Source: Vibrio aestuarianus
Lineage (GTDB): Bacteria; Pseudomonadota; Gammaproteobacteria; Enterobacterales; Vibrionaceae
Assembly: GCF_012395185.1 (NCBI RefSeq)
Contig: NZ_JAAZTU010000016.1
Span: 1-64,000, forward strand
DNA length: 64,000 nt
Direction of reading: 5' to 3'
Position numbers and translations under genes: made by a program. The notes under the pieces are model-generated. The model worked only from the letters and a program-made list of their open reading frames with translations, did no database searches and was not told where the DNA came from. Within the stretch, counting starts at the first letter, position 1. Each line of letters begins with the position of its first letter. Shown piece by piece: positions 35,247-45,243 of this stretch.

Positions 35247-36215
35247 TTATTTTACTTCCAGTCCTTTCGCTTGCAAGTCGGCGTGATAAGACGAGCGAAC
35301 GAATGGGCCGCAAGCTGCATGAGTAAATCCAAGCTCTAATGCAATTTCTTTGAGTTCATCAAATTCTGATGGTGGAACATAACGTTCCACAGGTAAATGA
35401 TGTCGACTTGGCGCTAAATATTGGCCAAGTGTAAGCATGGTGACTCCATGCGCTCGCAAGTCTTTGAGTACTTCTACGATCTCTTCTTTAGTTTCGCCCA
35501 GCCCCATCATCAGTCCTGATTTCGTTGGAATGCTAGGGTGCTGCTCTTTGAATTTCTTTAGGAGTTCCAGTGACCATTTATAGTTTGCACCCGGACGAGC
35601 CTTACGATAAAGGCGAGGAGCTGTTTCTAAATTGTGGTTAAAAACATCGGGTGGGTTGTCTTTTAGTAAATCTAAAGCAACGTCCATGCGCCCACGAAAA
35701 TCAGGGACGAGCGTCTCGATACGAATCTCGGGGTTTAATGCTCGGATTTCGCGATTACAGTCAGCGAAGTGTTGAGCACCTCCATCACGTAGATCATCGC
35801 GGTCAACGGAAGTAATCACGACATACTTCAATTTCATGTCTTTAATGGTTTGCGCCAATTTTGCAGGCTCATCATTTTCAGGTGCATTTGGGCGACCATG
35901 GGCAACATCACAAAATGGGCAACGACGGGTACAAATTGCCCCTAAAATCATGAAGGTTGCCGTACCGTGGTTGAAGCATTCGGCAAGATTCGGACAAGAA
36001 GCCTCTTCACACACTGAGTGAAGGTTATTTTTGCGCATCGCTGACTTTATGTCTTGAATGCGTTGGCTATCCGAAGGCAGTTTTATTTTCATCCATTCCG
36101 GTTTGCGCAGTACTTCTTTTTGTTCGACAGCTGGCATGTTTTTAACAGGAATTAGTGCCATTTTATCAGCGTCACGGTATTTAACGCCTTTTTCCATTTG
36201 GATTGGTTTGCTCAT
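35247..36215 (-). CDS. lipA: Lipoyl synthase
   Basis: This 322-residue radical SAM enzyme inserts two sulfurs into protein-bound octanoate. The auxiliary-cluster motif CX4CX5C is [12 protein letters not shown] (about residues 69-80). The radical SAM CX3CX2C is CTRRCPFC (about residues 95-102), and the conserved RSSYHA serine closes the C terminus. Length equals E. coli LipA. It starts five bases after lipB ends, so LipB (octanoyl transfer) and LipA (sulfur insertion) are made together. In E. coli another gene lies between them; here there is none. Confidence 0.97.
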   Translation of the reverse strand: MSKPIQMEKGVKYRDADKMALIPVKNMPAVEQKEVLRKPEWMKIKLPSDSQRIQDIKSAMRKNNLHSVCEEASCPNLAECFNHGTATFMILGAICTRRCPFCDVAHGRPNAPENDEPAKLAQTIKDMKLKYVVITSVDRDDLRDGGAQHFADCNREIRALNPEIRIETLVPDFRGRMDVALDLLKDNPPDVFNHNLETAPRLYRKARPGANYKWSLELLKKFKEQHPSIPTKSGLMMGLGETKEEIVEVLKDLRAHGVTMLTLGQYLAPSRHHLPVERYVPPSEFDELKEIALELGFTHAACGPFVRSSYHADLQAKGLEVK

Positions 36216-36220
36216 GCTTT

Positions 36221-36874
36221 TTACCTATGAAGAGGTGCTTCTGTGCTGATTTCTACTTGCTCGTAACCAAGTAACGTAACGAGTTCTTTTATTATTTGTT
36301 TCTCTATCACTTCTAGATCGGAAGGTCCACCAAGCTCACTGACTTGTATCATTTCCATCCCTTGATAACCACAAGGATTAATGCGTAGAAATGGAGATAA
36401 GTCCATGTTGACATTCAGGGCCAAACCGTGAAATGAACAACCTTTACGTATCCTCAAGCCAAGGGAGCATATTTTTTTTCCATCGACGTAAACACCAGGG
36501 GCATCCGGCCGAGCGGCTGAGTTAATATTGTATGTTTGGAGTGTATTGATGACGATATTTTCAATGTTGGTGACGAGATCGCGCACACCTAACTTTTTTC
36601 TACGTAAATCGATAAGAAAATAAGCGACTAACTGACCAGGGCCATGGTAAGTCACTTGCCCCCCTCGGTCGCTTTGCACGACAGGTATGTCGCCCGTATT
36701 CAGTAGATGTTCAGCTTTACCTGCTTGCCCTTGAGTAAATACGGGGCAATGCTCGACAAGCCAGAGTTGATCTGGCGTGGTTTCATCCCTTGTGTCGGTA
36801 AACTCGTGCATCGCTTGCCATACTGGCTGATAATCTTGGCGACCGAGTCGTTTTACAACAAGCTGGTTAAACAT
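36221..36874 (-). CDS. lipB: Octanoyl-ACP:protein N-octanoyltransferase
   Basis: This 217-residue transferase moves octanoate from acyl-ACP to lipoyl domains. It has the [14 protein letters not shown] block (about residue 70), the catalytic lysine in [10 protein letters not shown] (about 135) and the catalytic cysteine in INPCGY (about 169). I used the ATG at 36874 (MFNQLV); GTG and TTG codons just upstream are alternatives that would add up to three residues. Length fits E. coli LipB. It is directly upstream of lipA and downstream of a terminator that closes ybeD. Confidence 0.96.
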   Translation of the reverse strand: MFNQLVVKRLGRQDYQPVWQAMHEFTDTRDETTPDQLWLVEHCPVFTQGQAGKAEHLLNTGDIPVVQSDRGGQVTYHGPGQLVAYFLIDLRRKKLGVRDLVTNIENIVINTLQTYNINSAARPDAPGVYVDGKKICSLGLRIRKGCSFHGLALNVNMDLSPFLRINPCGYQGMEMIQVSELGGPSDLEVIEKQIIKELVTLLGYEQVEISTEAPLHR

Positions 36875-37006
36875 CAACAACACTCATCATCACTATATAA
36901 ATAAAGTTTTTGGATTATAAACTTCTTCCGGCCAATGGACTACCGATTGGGCTGATAAATTTATCCATGTTGCTGATGTGGCTCATTTAGCTCTATGATT
37001 TATATG

Positions 37007-37029
37007 AAAAAAGCAGCCTTGGCTGCTTT
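37007..37029 (-). terminator. Terminator after ybeD
   Basis: AAAGCAGCC (37010-37018) pairs with GGCTGCTTT (37021-37029) around two bases. On the minus strand the stem is followed by a T run from 37012 to 37007. Confidence 0.8.
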
Positions 37030-37085
37030 CAAAAAAATTTGAAAAAATCAAAAATATGAGAGGTTAATCCATTCTCATCAACAAA

Positions 37086-37364
37086 TTATAGCACCATTCG
37101 TACGATATCTATTTCACCGAGTTCTTTGTATAGCACTTCAACTTGTTCAATTGAAGTGGCGGTGATATTGATCGAAACTGAATGATAATTGCCTTTCGCA
37201 CTTGGTTTTATCACTGGGCTATAATCACCAGGAGCGTGGCGTTGAATGACTTCTAAAACCAATTCAGGAAGCTCTGGTTTAGCATGACCCATTACCTTGT
37301 AAGTAAAAGAGCAAGGGAACTCAAGTAGGTCTTTTAATTTCGCATCAGAATTTATGGTCAGCAT
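37086..37364 (-). CDS. ybeD: YbeD/DUF493 family small protein
   Basis: This 92-residue cytoplasmic protein has the DUF493 pattern ([14 protein letters not shown], then a beta-alpha-beta ferredoxin-like fold, [12 protein letters not shown], and a final [11 protein letters not shown]). E. coli YbeD has similar length and also sits between dacA and lipB. Its function is uncertain; the fold resembles regulatory ACT-like domains. It has its own terminator after it and lies 116 bases downstream of dacA, beyond the dacA terminator. Confidence 0.93.
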   Translation of the reverse strand: MLTINSDAKLKDLLEFPCSFTYKVMGHAKPELPELVLEVIQRHAPGDYSPVIKPSAKGNYHSVSINITATSIEQVEVLYKELGEIDIVRMVL

Positions 37365-37437
37365 AGTAGAGACTCCAGTTAGTCAATCGATTGGTGGCGA
37401 ATAGTACTGTCAATCGATATTAATCTCAATAATAACA

Positions 37438-37460
37438 AAAGCCGCCATTATGGCGGCTTT
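37438..37460 (-). terminator. dacA terminator
   Basis: AAAGCCGCCA pairs with TGGCGGCTTT around TTA (37438-37460). On the minus strand TTTTGTTATT follows. Confidence 0.85.
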
Positions 37461-37480
37461 CTCGTTGTTCATTATGAATC

Positions 37481-38659
37481 TTAGAATAAGCCTTTGAAAA
37501 GCAATACGATGTAATCCCATAGGCGGCTAAAAATACCACCTTCTTTTACATCTTCCAATGCCATCAATGGGTATTGGGCAACGTCTTCACCATCAAGTTG
37601 ATAGTATAGCTTACCGACAACATCGCCTTTATTTATTGGGGCTTTTAGTTCTTTTTCAAGAACAAAACTGGCGGTTAAATCTTTCGCTTGACCACGAGGT
37701 AGGGTCACATAGGTATCTTCGTCTACACCTAGTGCTACCGCGTCCTTGTCACCCATCCAGATTTTTTCTTCAACGAAGGTTTCGCCAGCTTTGTGAGGCG
37801 CAACGGTTTCGAAGAAACGGAATCCATAGCTCAGTAATTTTTTGCTTTCCGATTTACGTGCATTGGCATCTTTAGTGCCCATGACGACTGCCACTAAACG
37901 CATTTTACCTTCAGTCGCTGAACTTACGAGACTGTATCCAGCATTCGTTGTGTGTCCGGTTTTTATACCATCGACATTCATGCTTTTATCCCAAAGTAAG
38001 CCGTTACGGTTGTATTGGGTAATGCCGTTATAGGTATATTTTTGCTCGGAATAAATACGGTATTCATCAGGCACATCACGAATCAGTGCTTGGCCTAATA
38101 ATGCCATGTCGTATGGCGTAGAATACAGATTTGGGTTATCTAATCCGTGTACATTGGCAAAGTGAGTATCGTTCATTCCCAGTGAACTGGCCCAAGCATT
38201 CATTAGATCGACGAATGCATCTTCAGAGCCTGCGATGTGCTCAGCCATTGCAACACAAGCGTCGTTGCCTGATTGGATGATGATGCCGCGATTGAGATCT
38301 TCTACTTTGACCGTTGTGCCGACCTCAATAAACATTTTTGATGAGTCTGGGAAGTTTTTTGCCCATGCATTGCGGCTGATAACTACATCATCTTCAGGAG
38401 AAATGTTGCCACGACTGAGTTCTTGACCTATCACATAGCTGGTCATCATTTTGGTTAAGCTTGCTGGAGATAATTTAGTATTCATCTCTTTTTCAGCTAG
38501 AACTTTTCCTGAATGATAATCCATTAAAACGTAGCCCTTTGCTGCAATCTGTGGTGCATCAGGCACCACGATAGGACCTGCGAACACGGAGCTTGTGAAG
38601 GTAGCGGAAAGCGCAATTGAAGACGCTAGAATCGGTTTTAAAAACGTTATTTTTTTCAT
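37481..38659 (-). CDS. dacA: D-alanyl-D-alanine carboxypeptidase (PBP5/6 type)
   Basis: This 392-residue periplasmic enzyme removes the terminal D-Ala of peptidoglycan stems. The signal peptide ends near VFAGP. The active-site triad motifs are SLTK in LSPASLTKMM (about residue 65), SGN in IIQSGNDAC (about 131) and KTG in DGIKTGHT (about 232). A PBP5 C-terminal beta domain follows, and then an amphipathic membrane anchor (FSRLWDYIVLLFKGLF). It lies just downstream of rlpA, in the classical rlpA-dacA order. A terminator follows. Confidence 0.97.
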   Translation of the reverse strand: MKKITFLKPILASSIALSATFTSSVFAGPIVVPDAPQIAAKGYVLMDYHSGKVLAEKEMNTKLSPASLTKMMTSYVIGQELSRGNISPEDDVVISRNAWAKNFPDSSKMFIEVGTTVKVEDLNRGIIIQSGNDACVAMAEHIAGSEDAFVDLMNAWASSLGMNDTHFANVHGLDNPNLYSTPYDMALLGQALIRDVPDEYRIYSEQKYTYNGITQYNRNGLLWDKSMNVDGIKTGHTTNAGYSLVSSATEGKMRLVAVVMGTKDANARKSESKKLLSYGFRFFETVAPHKAGETFVEEKIWMGDKDAVALGVDEDTYVTLPRGQAKDLTASFVLEKELKAPINKGDVVGKLYYQLDGEDVAQYPLMALEDVKEGGIFSRLWDYIVLLFKGLF

Positions 38660-38751
38660 GATGAATGCAAATTTTCTTGTTAACTGTCCATATCTTAACA
38701 GAAACGACCTATCAAGCCAGAGCCGGAATCAATATCACGGTGTTTGAAGGG

Positions 38752-39534
38752 TCACTGAGTAACGGGTTGCTTTTTGATGAATGCTGTCTCGTAACCTAGC
38801 AATTTAACTTTTTCAAGTGCTTGCTGCGTCAGAGAATAGTCATTAAATGGGCCTAAAAAAACACGGTGGCTATCATTTACGCTGTCGACAAAGCTTTCAA
38901 CGGATAACTTTTGACTCAAATCTTGAGATAAAGTTCGAGTTCTATCTTCATATTTTGAAGAGGCAACCTGAATAATGTATTTAGGGTGACGATTTGTCGG
39001 TTTTGTGGTGTTTGGTTTTTCGACGGTAATGACTTTTATCTCTACATTTGCGGTACCCGTTTGTACTACTCCTAGTTTGTAGGCTGCGGCGTAACTTAAG
39101 TCGATGATTCGTCCTTCATGGAAAGGACCACGATCGTTGACACGAACAACGGTTGTTTTTTGGTTATCTAAATTGGTGACTTGAACATAACTGGGTAGTG
39201 GCAATGTTTTATGCGCAGCTGTCATCGAATACATATCGTAGATTTCACCATTAGAGGTCAGGTGACCATGGAACTTCTTGCCGTACCAAGATGCTTGCCC
39301 CTTTTCAGTGAAACCGTTGCTGTCTTTGATTATGGTGTAATTCACCCCGCGCAGTGTGTAGTTTTTATTGCCACCTAAACTGTACGGTTCGTATTGAGGC
39401 TGCGCATCTTCAATGTGATCGACAGAAATAGGGGCTTTAGGCGCCACATCATCTTTGATTGAATAGCGGTCAGAAGAACTACAACCTGCGAGAAAAACGC
39501 TGGCTGTAATAAAAATAAATAGCGTATTTCTCAT
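38752..39534 (-). CDS. rlpA: Septal ring lytic transglycosylase RlpA, lipoprotein
   Basis: This 260-residue lipoprotein (lipobox FLAGC at about residue 18) has a double-psi beta-barrel domain (about residues 75-165) and a C-terminal SPOR domain (about 185-255) that binds denuded glycan at the septum. GQASWYGKKFHG and VVRVNDRGPFHEGRIIDLS are the typical active-site blocks. In Pseudomonas the family cleaves such glycan strands. E. coli RlpA appears inactive, so activity here is open. It lies three bases after rodA in the elongation gene cluster. Confidence 0.93.
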   Translation of the reverse strand: MRNTLFIFITASVFLAGCSSSDRYSIKDDVAPKAPISVDHIEDAQPQYEPYSLGGNKNYTLRGVNYTIIKDSNGFTEKGQASWYGKKFHGHLTSNGEIYDMYSMTAAHKTLPLPSYVQVTNLDNQKTTVVRVNDRGPFHEGRIIDLSYAAAYKLGVVQTGTANVEIKVITVEKPNTTKPTNRHPKYIIQVASSKYEDRTRTLSQDLSQKLSVESFVDSVNDSHRVFLGPFNDYSLTQQALEKVKLLGYETAFIKKQPVTQ

Positions 39535-39536
39535 GG

Positions 39537-40658
39537 TTAAGTCGCCTTTGAAAATGCGTTTCTATGCGTATGAATGGACATCAGAATCCCGAACCCTGCC
39601 ATCAGTGTTACCATGGATGTTCCACCATAGCTGATCAAAGCAAGAGGCACTCCCACAACAGGTAAAATACCACTTACCATGCCAATATTTACAAAGATAT
39701 AAACAAAAAAGCTCAATACAATACTGCCTGCCATCATGCGGCCAAATGCTGTTTGTGCATTGCTAGCAAGGTATAAGCCGCGTCCGATAATGAAAAGGTA
39801 AATAGCTAACAAGCATAAGATACCAATCATGCCCCATTCTTCGGCGATCACGGCAAAGATAAAGTCAGTATGACGTTCGGGTAAAAACTCAAGTTGTGAT
39901 TGCGTGCCATGTAGCCATCCTTTGCCTGACATCCCACCTGAGCCGATGGCAATTTTGCTCTGAATAATATGGTATCCCGCACCTAGCGGATCTGATTCTG
40001 GGTTAAACAGTGTGCGAACTCGGACCTTTTGGTATTCACGCATTAAAAAGAACCATAGCACCGGAATAAAAGCGCCCAATGCAACGGCGGCTGCAAAAAT
40101 AATTCGCCAACTTATCCCTGCAAGGAAAATAACGAATATTCCTGATGCGGCAATCAAAATCGATGTGCCGAGATCAGGTTGTTTGGCAATCAAAATTGTT
40201 GGAATGAAAACCATCAATAAAGCGATAAACAGTGTTTTGAAACTTGGTGGAAGGGCTCGTTTACCGGTATATCGAGCCACCATGAGTGGTACGGCAAGCT
40301 TAAGCAGTTCTGAAGGCTGGAAGCGAACAAAACCAAGGTTTAGCCAGCGCTGTGCACCTTTAGATGATTCACCAAAGAACAGTACGCCTAGCAGTAATAA
40401 GACACCACAAAAGAACAGAAATGGGGCAAGCGCTTCATAAGTGCGGGGGGATACTTGTGCAAGGATAAGCATCACACCAAGAGCGAGCGCCATGCGCATT
40501 GCTTGTCTGTCCATCATGGCCAAACTTTGACCGCTGGCACTGTACATTACTACCAAACCAAAGCCCATCAGCAACAAAATGCCAAGCAGCAGTGGGAGAT
40601 CGATATGTAGGCGCTCAAATAGCGCTCGGTTTTGGCCAGTTGAAGGATCGAGTTCCAT
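39537..40658 (-). CDS. mrdB: Rod-shape peptidoglycan polymerase RodA (SEDS)
   Basis: This 373-residue integral membrane glycosyltransferase polymerises lipid II in the elongasome with PBP2. It has about ten helices and SEDS blocks: [19 protein letters not shown] (about residue 105), KQPDLGTSI (about 160), a large periplasmic loop with [15 protein letters not shown], and [11 protein letters not shown]. Its ATG overlaps the mrdA stop by one base (TAATG), so partner stoichiometry is coupled. Length is normal for RodA. Confidence 0.97.
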   Translation of the reverse strand: MELDPSTGQNRALFERLHIDLPLLLGILLLMGFGLVVMYSASGQSLAMMDRQAMRMALALGVMLILAQVSPRTYEALAPFLFFCGVLLLLGVLFFGESSKGAQRWLNLGFVRFQPSELLKLAVPLMVARYTGKRALPPSFKTLFIALLMVFIPTILIAKQPDLGTSILIAASGIFVIFLAGISWRIIFAAAVALGAFIPVLWFFLMREYQKVRVRTLFNPESDPLGAGYHIIQSKIAIGSGGMSGKGWLHGTQSQLEFLPERHTDFIFAVIAEEWGMIGILCLLAIYLFIIGRGLYLASNAQTAFGRMMAGSIVLSFFVYIFVNIGMVSGILPVVGVPLALISYGGTSMVTLMAGFGILMSIHTHRNAFSKAT

Positions 40659-42544
40659 TATTTTTCTGCCTTAGTTTCTTCGCCCAATAGCGCTTTATCA
40701 AACACTTTACGCACAACGGGGGCTCCATTAGTAGAGCCTCCGCCTGCATTTTCTAGTACTATCGTCACCACGAGTTTTGGATCTTCTACAGGGGCAAAAC
40801 CGGTAAACAGTGCGTGGTCACGTAAGTGTTCTGCAAGCTCATCTGCATTATATTCTTGATTCTCTGCTAGTCCGAAAACTTGTGCCGTACCTGATTTACC
40901 AGCACTGGTATATTTTGAGCCGTAAAAAGAGCGGCGCGCCGTGCCTTTTTTCCCATGGTTAACTAATTCCATTCCGTGAATGGCGATATCCCAATAACGT
41001 TTTGGCACTTCGTTAATTGGCGGGTACGTTTCGACATCAGACAGTTGTTGTTTACTGAATTCTTCACCATTTTTAATGGTCGAACGCAGTAGGTGAGGGG
41101 CGATAACTTTACCATGATTGACTAATACTGAGGTTGCTTTGGCAATCTGCATTGGCGTTGCTGTCCAGTAGCCTTGTCCGATCCCAACCGGTATGGTATC
41201 GCCTTGGTACCACGGCGTACGGTGGCGAGCCATTTTCCACTCACGCGTTGGCATATTGGCTTTACTTTCTTCAAAAATATCAATGCCAGTGTAATCACCA
41301 AAGCCAAAGCGCATCATCCAAGCTGAAAGCCTGTCGATCCCCATGTCATAAGCGATTTGATAAAAGAACGTATCGACAGACTCTTCAAGTGCTTTGGTGA
41401 TGTCTACTTTGCCATGCCCCCAACGCAGCCAATCGCGGAAGGGTTTGGTTTTAGAGTTAGGTATTGTCCAATAGCCTGGATCGTTGCGCACTGTTTTGGT
41501 CGTTATCACGCCCTCTTCTAAGGCTGACACGGCAATAAATGGTTTAACAGTAGAGGCGGGTGGATAAATGCCCAGTGTTGCGCGGTTAACCAATGGCCTG
41601 TTTTTATCGGTCAGAAGCGCGTTGTACGCTTTACCAGAGATACCATGAACGAAAGCGTTAGGGTCATAACTAGGGCTAGATACCATAGCGAGTACGCCGT
41701 TATCTTTGGGATCGAGCACAACAGCGGAGCCGCGACGACCATCAAGCAGTTGATGCACGTAAAGTTGTAAGTCGATATCTAGGTTTAAAACAATGTCTTT
41801 ACCGGCAACGGGGGGAACGTATTTTAAGGTACGGATGATACGACCACGGCTGTTGACTTCCACTTCTTGGTAGCCAGCAATGCCATGTAAGGTTTCTTCG
41901 TAGAAACGCTCGATACCCAATTTACCAATATCACGAGTAGCCTGGTAGTTAGCCGCTTTTTCTTCACGTTCTAGGCGTTCTAAGTCTTTGTCGTTTATCC
42001 GTGATACATAGCCAATGACATGAGTCAGCACTGCACCGTAAGGATAATAACGCTTTAAGTTGGCGGTAACGGAAACTCCAGGAAATCGATGCTGATTAAC
42101 GGAAAAAATGGCCACTTGTTCTTGAGTCAATTGAGTCAAAATAGGGATGGAATTAAAGCGTCGGGTTTGTCGTCGCTCTTTTTCAAAAGTCGCAATTTTC
42201 TCTGGTGATATTTCGAGAATATCTTGCAAGCGAGCAATGGTCTCAGCCATATTTTTCACTTGTTCTGGAGTGATTTCGAGGTTAAATACCGGGCGGTTTT
42301 CTGCTAAAAGAACGCCATTACGATCGTAGATCAACCCGCGATTGGGAGCGATGGGAACAACTTTAATTCGGTTGTCGTTGGAACGTGTTTTGTAATCTTG
42401 ATATTGATTAATTTGGATGTGATATAAATTGGTGAGCAAAATGCCCACCAAAACTACAATACCAATGAAAGCTGCAATCGCTCGGTTTCGAAAAAGGCGA
42501 GCTTCAGCTTGGTAGTCACGAATTTGGCTACGATTACGCAACAT
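40658..42544 (-). CDS. mrdA: Penicillin-binding protein 2 (elongation transpeptidase)
   Basis: This 628-residue class B PBP cross-links peptidoglycan in the lateral wall. It has one N-terminal membrane helix (about residues 22-45), a pedestal domain, and transpeptidase motifs SxxK in PASTVKPF (about residue 330), SVD in ESVDTFFYQ (about 388) and KSGTAQ (about 545). It begins the mrdA-mrdB-rlpA run after rlmH with a 6-base gap. The ATG follows the rlmH stop closely. Full length. Confidence 0.97.
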   Translation of the reverse strand: MLRNRSQIRDYQAEARLFRNRAIAAFIGIVVLVGILLTNLYHIQINQYQDYKTRSNDNRIKVVPIAPNRGLIYDRNGVLLAENRPVFNLEITPEQVKNMAETIARLQDILEISPEKIATFEKERRQTRRFNSIPILTQLTQEQVAIFSVNQHRFPGVSVTANLKRYYPYGAVLTHVIGYVSRINDKDLERLEREEKAANYQATRDIGKLGIERFYEETLHGIAGYQEVEVNSRGRIIRTLKYVPPVAGKDIVLNLDIDLQLYVHQLLDGRRGSAVVLDPKDNGVLAMVSSPSYDPNAFVHGISGKAYNALLTDKNRPLVNRATLGIYPPASTVKPFIAVSALEEGVITTKTVRNDPGYWTIPNSKTKPFRDWLRWGHGKVDITKALEESVDTFFYQIAYDMGIDRLSAWMMRFGFGDYTGIDIFEESKANMPTREWKMARHRTPWYQGDTIPVGIGQGYWTATPMQIAKATSVLVNHGKVIAPHLLRSTIKNGEEFSKQQLSDVETYPPINEVPKRYWDIAIHGMELVNHGKKGTARRSFYGSKYTSAGKSGTAQVFGLAENQEYNADELAEHLRDHALFTGFAPVEDPKLVVTIVLENAGGGSTNGAPVVRKVFDKALLGEETKAEK

Positions 42545-42550
42545 GTATAT

Positions 42551-43021
42551 TTATTCTCGGTGGTAAGGATGGTTCGCGGTAATGCTCCAAGCTCGATACA
42601 AACTCTCAGCCATAACCACTCGCACAAGAGGGTGAGGGAGAGTCAACGGCGATAGAGACCAGCTTTGTTCGGCTGCCGCTTTGCATGCAGGGGAGAGCCC
42701 TTCTGGGCCGCCAATCAAAATCGAAACATCACGAGCATCTAATTTCCAACTTTCTAACTGCCCAGCGAGCTGTTCTGTATCCCAGCGCTTGCCTGGAATA
42801 TCGAGTGTAACAATTCGATTACCTTTTGGCACTGCCGCCAACATGGCTTCGCCTTCTTTTTGCAAAATTCTTGCAATATCAGCGTTTTTCCCTCGTTTTC
42901 CTGCTTGTATTTCAATCAGTTCTAGGGGCATGTCGTGCGGAAAGCGGCGGCGATATTCTTGAAAGCCTTCTTCGACCCACTTGGGCATTTTTGTCCCAAC
43001 GGCGATCAGTTGAATTTTCAA
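42551..43021 (-). CDS. rlmH: 23S rRNA pseudouridine-1915 N3-methyltransferase
   Basis: This 156-residue SPOUT methyltransferase methylates pseudouridine 1915 in helix 69 of 23S rRNA. It has the SAM-binding knot segment [12 protein letters not shown] (about residue 100) and the C-terminal [29 protein letters not shown]-type block, nearly identical to E. coli. The start is TTG (MKIQLIAVG) with GGAG seven bases upstream. The gap to rsfS is three bases, so the two ribosome genes are coupled. Confidence 0.97.
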   Translation of the reverse strand: MKIQLIAVGTKMPKWVEEGFQEYRRRFPHDMPLELIEIQAGKRGKNADIARILQKEGEAMLAAVPKGNRIVTLDIPGKRWDTEQLAGQLESWKLDARDVSILIGGPEGLSPACKAAAEQSWSLSPLTLPHPLVRVVMAESLYRAWSITANHPYHRE

Positions 43022-43024
43022 CGT

Positions 43025-43342
43025 TTAGCTCCAGAGCTTTTCTAGTTGGTACAGTTCTCGATGCTCTTCTTGCATAACATGCAGCATGCTGCTGCCCATG
43101 TCTAGGACCACCCATTCACCTTCAGCTTCACCATCCATGCCCAAAGGTTCAAGACCGACTTTTTTTACCTCGCTAGATACGTGCTCAGCAATAGAAGCAA
43201 CATGTCTTTTCGATGTGCCAGTGCAGATGATCATATAATCGGTAATGCTGGATTTTCCTTTTACATCCAATGTTTTGATATCTAGCGCTTTCATATCATC
43301 AGCTTTATCTGCAAGAAAGTCTTTTAATTCGTGGTGTTGCAA
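43025..43342 (-). CDS. rsfS: Ribosomal silencing factor RsfS
   Basis: This 105-residue RsfS/YbeB protein binds L14 and blocks subunit joining when nutrients are scarce. Typical blocks are [21 protein letters not shown] (about residues 34-54) and the C-terminal [29 protein letters not shown] region. It starts with TTG, with AGGAGA eight bases upstream; no ATG is available. In E. coli nadD precedes it, but here holA is 63 bases upstream. Confidence 0.96.
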   Translation of the reverse strand: MQHHELKDFLADKADDMKALDIKTLDVKGKSSITDYMIICTGTSKRHVASIAEHVSSEVKKVGLEPLGMDGEAEGEWVVLDMGSSMLHVMQEEHRELYQLEKLWS

Positions 43343-43405
43343 AGGTGCTCTCCTATAAGAACAAATTTAAGGCGAAAGAAAAATGGAGCGCAGTATATCA
43401 CGCTT

Positions 43406-44431
43406 TTAGGCCAACTTTGACAAGCCTGATTGAGGTAAACAAAACTCAATACTGAGTTGCTGCAATAGGGGCCAAGGTGAGGTGTCATACTGCGTTTTAG
43501 CCATGATTTCAGCTTGGCTGAGTTGTTGTATCAGTTGCTGTAATTTTACGCTCGACAAGCGTTTTAAACTGGCAGAATACCAAGGACGTTTTGATTGCCA
43601 TATTCTGTGTTTATCAAAAATAGCGCCTAACGTCATCTGCGAGAGTTCTTTTTGCATTTGCAGCAATAATAAAAGCTCTTTTTGAAGACTACGAATAAGG
43701 ATAACGCATTCTGTTTCTTCTGCGATCAATTGGCGCAAGATACGCTGTACTCGGTTCGCTTGCCCTTCTAATAAGGCGTCAATCCAATGGAATACAGTGA
43801 AGTGGTTGTGTCTACTGAGTGACTCTTCTAAACGGATCAAAGTCAGTTGGCCATCAGGATAGAGCAGGGCAAGTTTTTCTAAACTTTGCGCGAGTGCAAA
43901 TAAATTCCCTTCATGCCACTGAGCGAGCATTTGAACCGCTTCTTTGTCCGGCGTTAGACCGAGAGCGCGGCAGCGCATCATGACAAATTGTGGCAATTTT
44001 TGCATGTCAGGCGTTAAGCAACTGACCCAACAACCTTGAGCTGAGAGCGTTTTAAACCATTTTGCACTTTCTTGTGCCTTGGTTAATTTACCCCCAATGA
44101 TGACCAGCAAAATATCGTCATGAAGTGACTCACTTAGCGAGAGTAACTCCTTGGCAATCGCAGCGTTAGCACCGGCTTCCGGTAACTCTATTTCTATGAT
44201 CTGTCGACTAGAAAAGAGGCTTAGAGACTGACAGCAATCATAAACATCAGGCCAATTTAAATTGGAATCAGCAGCAAAGCGGTGGCGTTCTTCAAAACCA
44301 TGCTGCTGAGCTTTTTTTTGAATAGCAAGGCGAGATTCTTGTAACAAAAGCGGCTCGTTGCCAAACAACAAATAGATGTTCACTAGTTGCTTATTTAGAT
44401 GATCAGCCAATTTGTCAGCAAATATTCTCAT
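43406..44431 (-). CDS. holA: DNA polymerase III subunit delta
   Basis: This protein of about 341 residues opens the beta clamp within the clamp-loader complex. The N-terminal AAA+-like region has YLLFGNEPLLLQESR (about residue 20), which contacts beta, and the C-terminal collar follows. I used the ATG at 44431 (MRIFADKL); a GTG at 44437 would add two residues. It is downstream of lptE by nine bases, the usual gammaproteobacterial order leuS-lptE-holA. Confidence 0.96.
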   Translation of the reverse strand: MRIFADKLADHLNKQLVNIYLLFGNEPLLLQESRLAIQKKAQQHGFEERHRFAADSNLNWPDVYDCCQSLSLFSSRQIIEIELPEAGANAAIAKELLSLSESLHDDILLVIIGGKLTKAQESAKWFKTLSAQGCWVSCLTPDMQKLPQFVMMRCRALGLTPDKEAVQMLAQWHEGNLFALAQSLEKLALLYPDGQLTLIRLEESLSRHNHFTVFHWIDALLEGQANRVQRILRQLIAEETECVILIRSLQKELLLLLQMQKELSQMTLGAIFDKHRIWQSKRPWYSASLKRLSSVKLQQLIQQLSQAEIMAKTQYDTSPWPLLQQLSIEFCLPQSGLSKLA

Positions 44432-44440
44432 TACCACGAC

Positions 44441-45061
44441 CTAGTTTGATTGATTGGTTGGGGCTAATTCGCCTTCAATCGTTTGTATATCGTACTGCTT
44501 TTCGATGGTTTGCATTTCTTCGTTTTCTTGCGCTTCAAGCATCATCTCACTGGCCGCAATGTTGGCTTTTAAACGAGCCATTTGACGTAAGATTTGGCTG
44601 GCGGCAACTTTACGCATTTCATCTTCGATCATATCGCGCTCTACGGATTTAGCGAGTGCTGTCAGTGGGTTATCTAGATAGCTGCGAGTAACGCTGGTCG
44701 AAAACACTTTTGTTCCTACATCAGGGACAGTCACGCGGTAAGAGGCGTTAAACGTTAACTCTTTTTCAGCCGCGCGAGTGTTTTGATATAAAGAAAGCGT
44801 CCGTTCTCCCACGCTTTCACCAAGTAGGTGTAAATTAGGTACATCTTTTGTTGGTGAGACTAGCTCTATTTCAGTCACGCGCAGTTGGTTTTTCACCATA
44901 CGGGTAAAGGTGCTGTATTGGTCATAACTGGTTAATGACATTCTGTGCAACTCTTCGGGCACCGAGTAATCGCCACGAAGATGAAAACCACACGCTGAAA
45001 GTAGAGTCGTCAATGCGAGTACAGAGATTAACTTCAATGAGGAAGAAGGGATAAGGCGCAT
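44441..45061 (-). CDS. lptE: LPS-assembly lipoprotein LptE
   Basis: This 206-residue outer-membrane lipoprotein (lipobox LLSAC at about residue 24, followed by GFHLRGDY) plugs the LptD barrel and helps LPS insertion. The C-terminal part (EDEMRKVAASQILRQMARLKA) matches the family. The tail after residue 175 is acidic and glutamine-rich. It is cotranscribed with holA. The gap to leuS upstream contains a terminator and a long inverted repeat, so it may have its own promoter. Confidence 0.95.
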   Translation of the reverse strand: MRLIPSSSLKLISVLALTTLLSACGFHLRGDYSVPEELHRMSLTSYDQYSTFTRMVKNQLRVTEIELVSPTKDVPNLHLLGESVGERTLSLYQNTRAAEKELTFNASYRVTVPDVGTKVFSTSVTRSYLDNPLTALAKSVERDMIEDEMRKVAASQILRQMARLKANIAASEMMLEAQENEEMQTIEKQYDIQTIEGELAPTNQSN

Positions 45062-45082
45062 TAGATTTAAATTCTCATATGT

Positions 45083-45179
45083 TGTTTACTTATTTTAGTT
45101 TACCTCATCAGGTTACTTGCTTAAGAGCATTACTGGAGAGGAAATATTATGTAGTTAGATAAACTAAAATAAGTAAACA
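45083..45179. repeat. 20-bp perfect inverted repeat with 57-bp interior
   Basis: TGTTTACTTATTTTAGTTTA (45083-45102) is the exact reverse complement of 45160-45179. The interior shows no gene. The right arm overlaps the right half of the leuS terminator (from 45175), so the long hairpin and the terminator hairpin cannot both form fully. Confidence 0.85.
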
Positions 45180-45200
45180 GGGTAGCGAGCCACCCTGTTT
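45175..45200 (-). terminator. leuS terminator
   Basis: AAACAGGGT (45175-45183) pairs with ACCCTGTTT (45192-45200) around an 8-base loop. On the minus strand TACTTATTTTAG follows. Confidence 0.75.
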
Positions 45201-45243
45201 AATTTGCACTTATAACAAGCTAATCCATTATCGTGATAATGTC

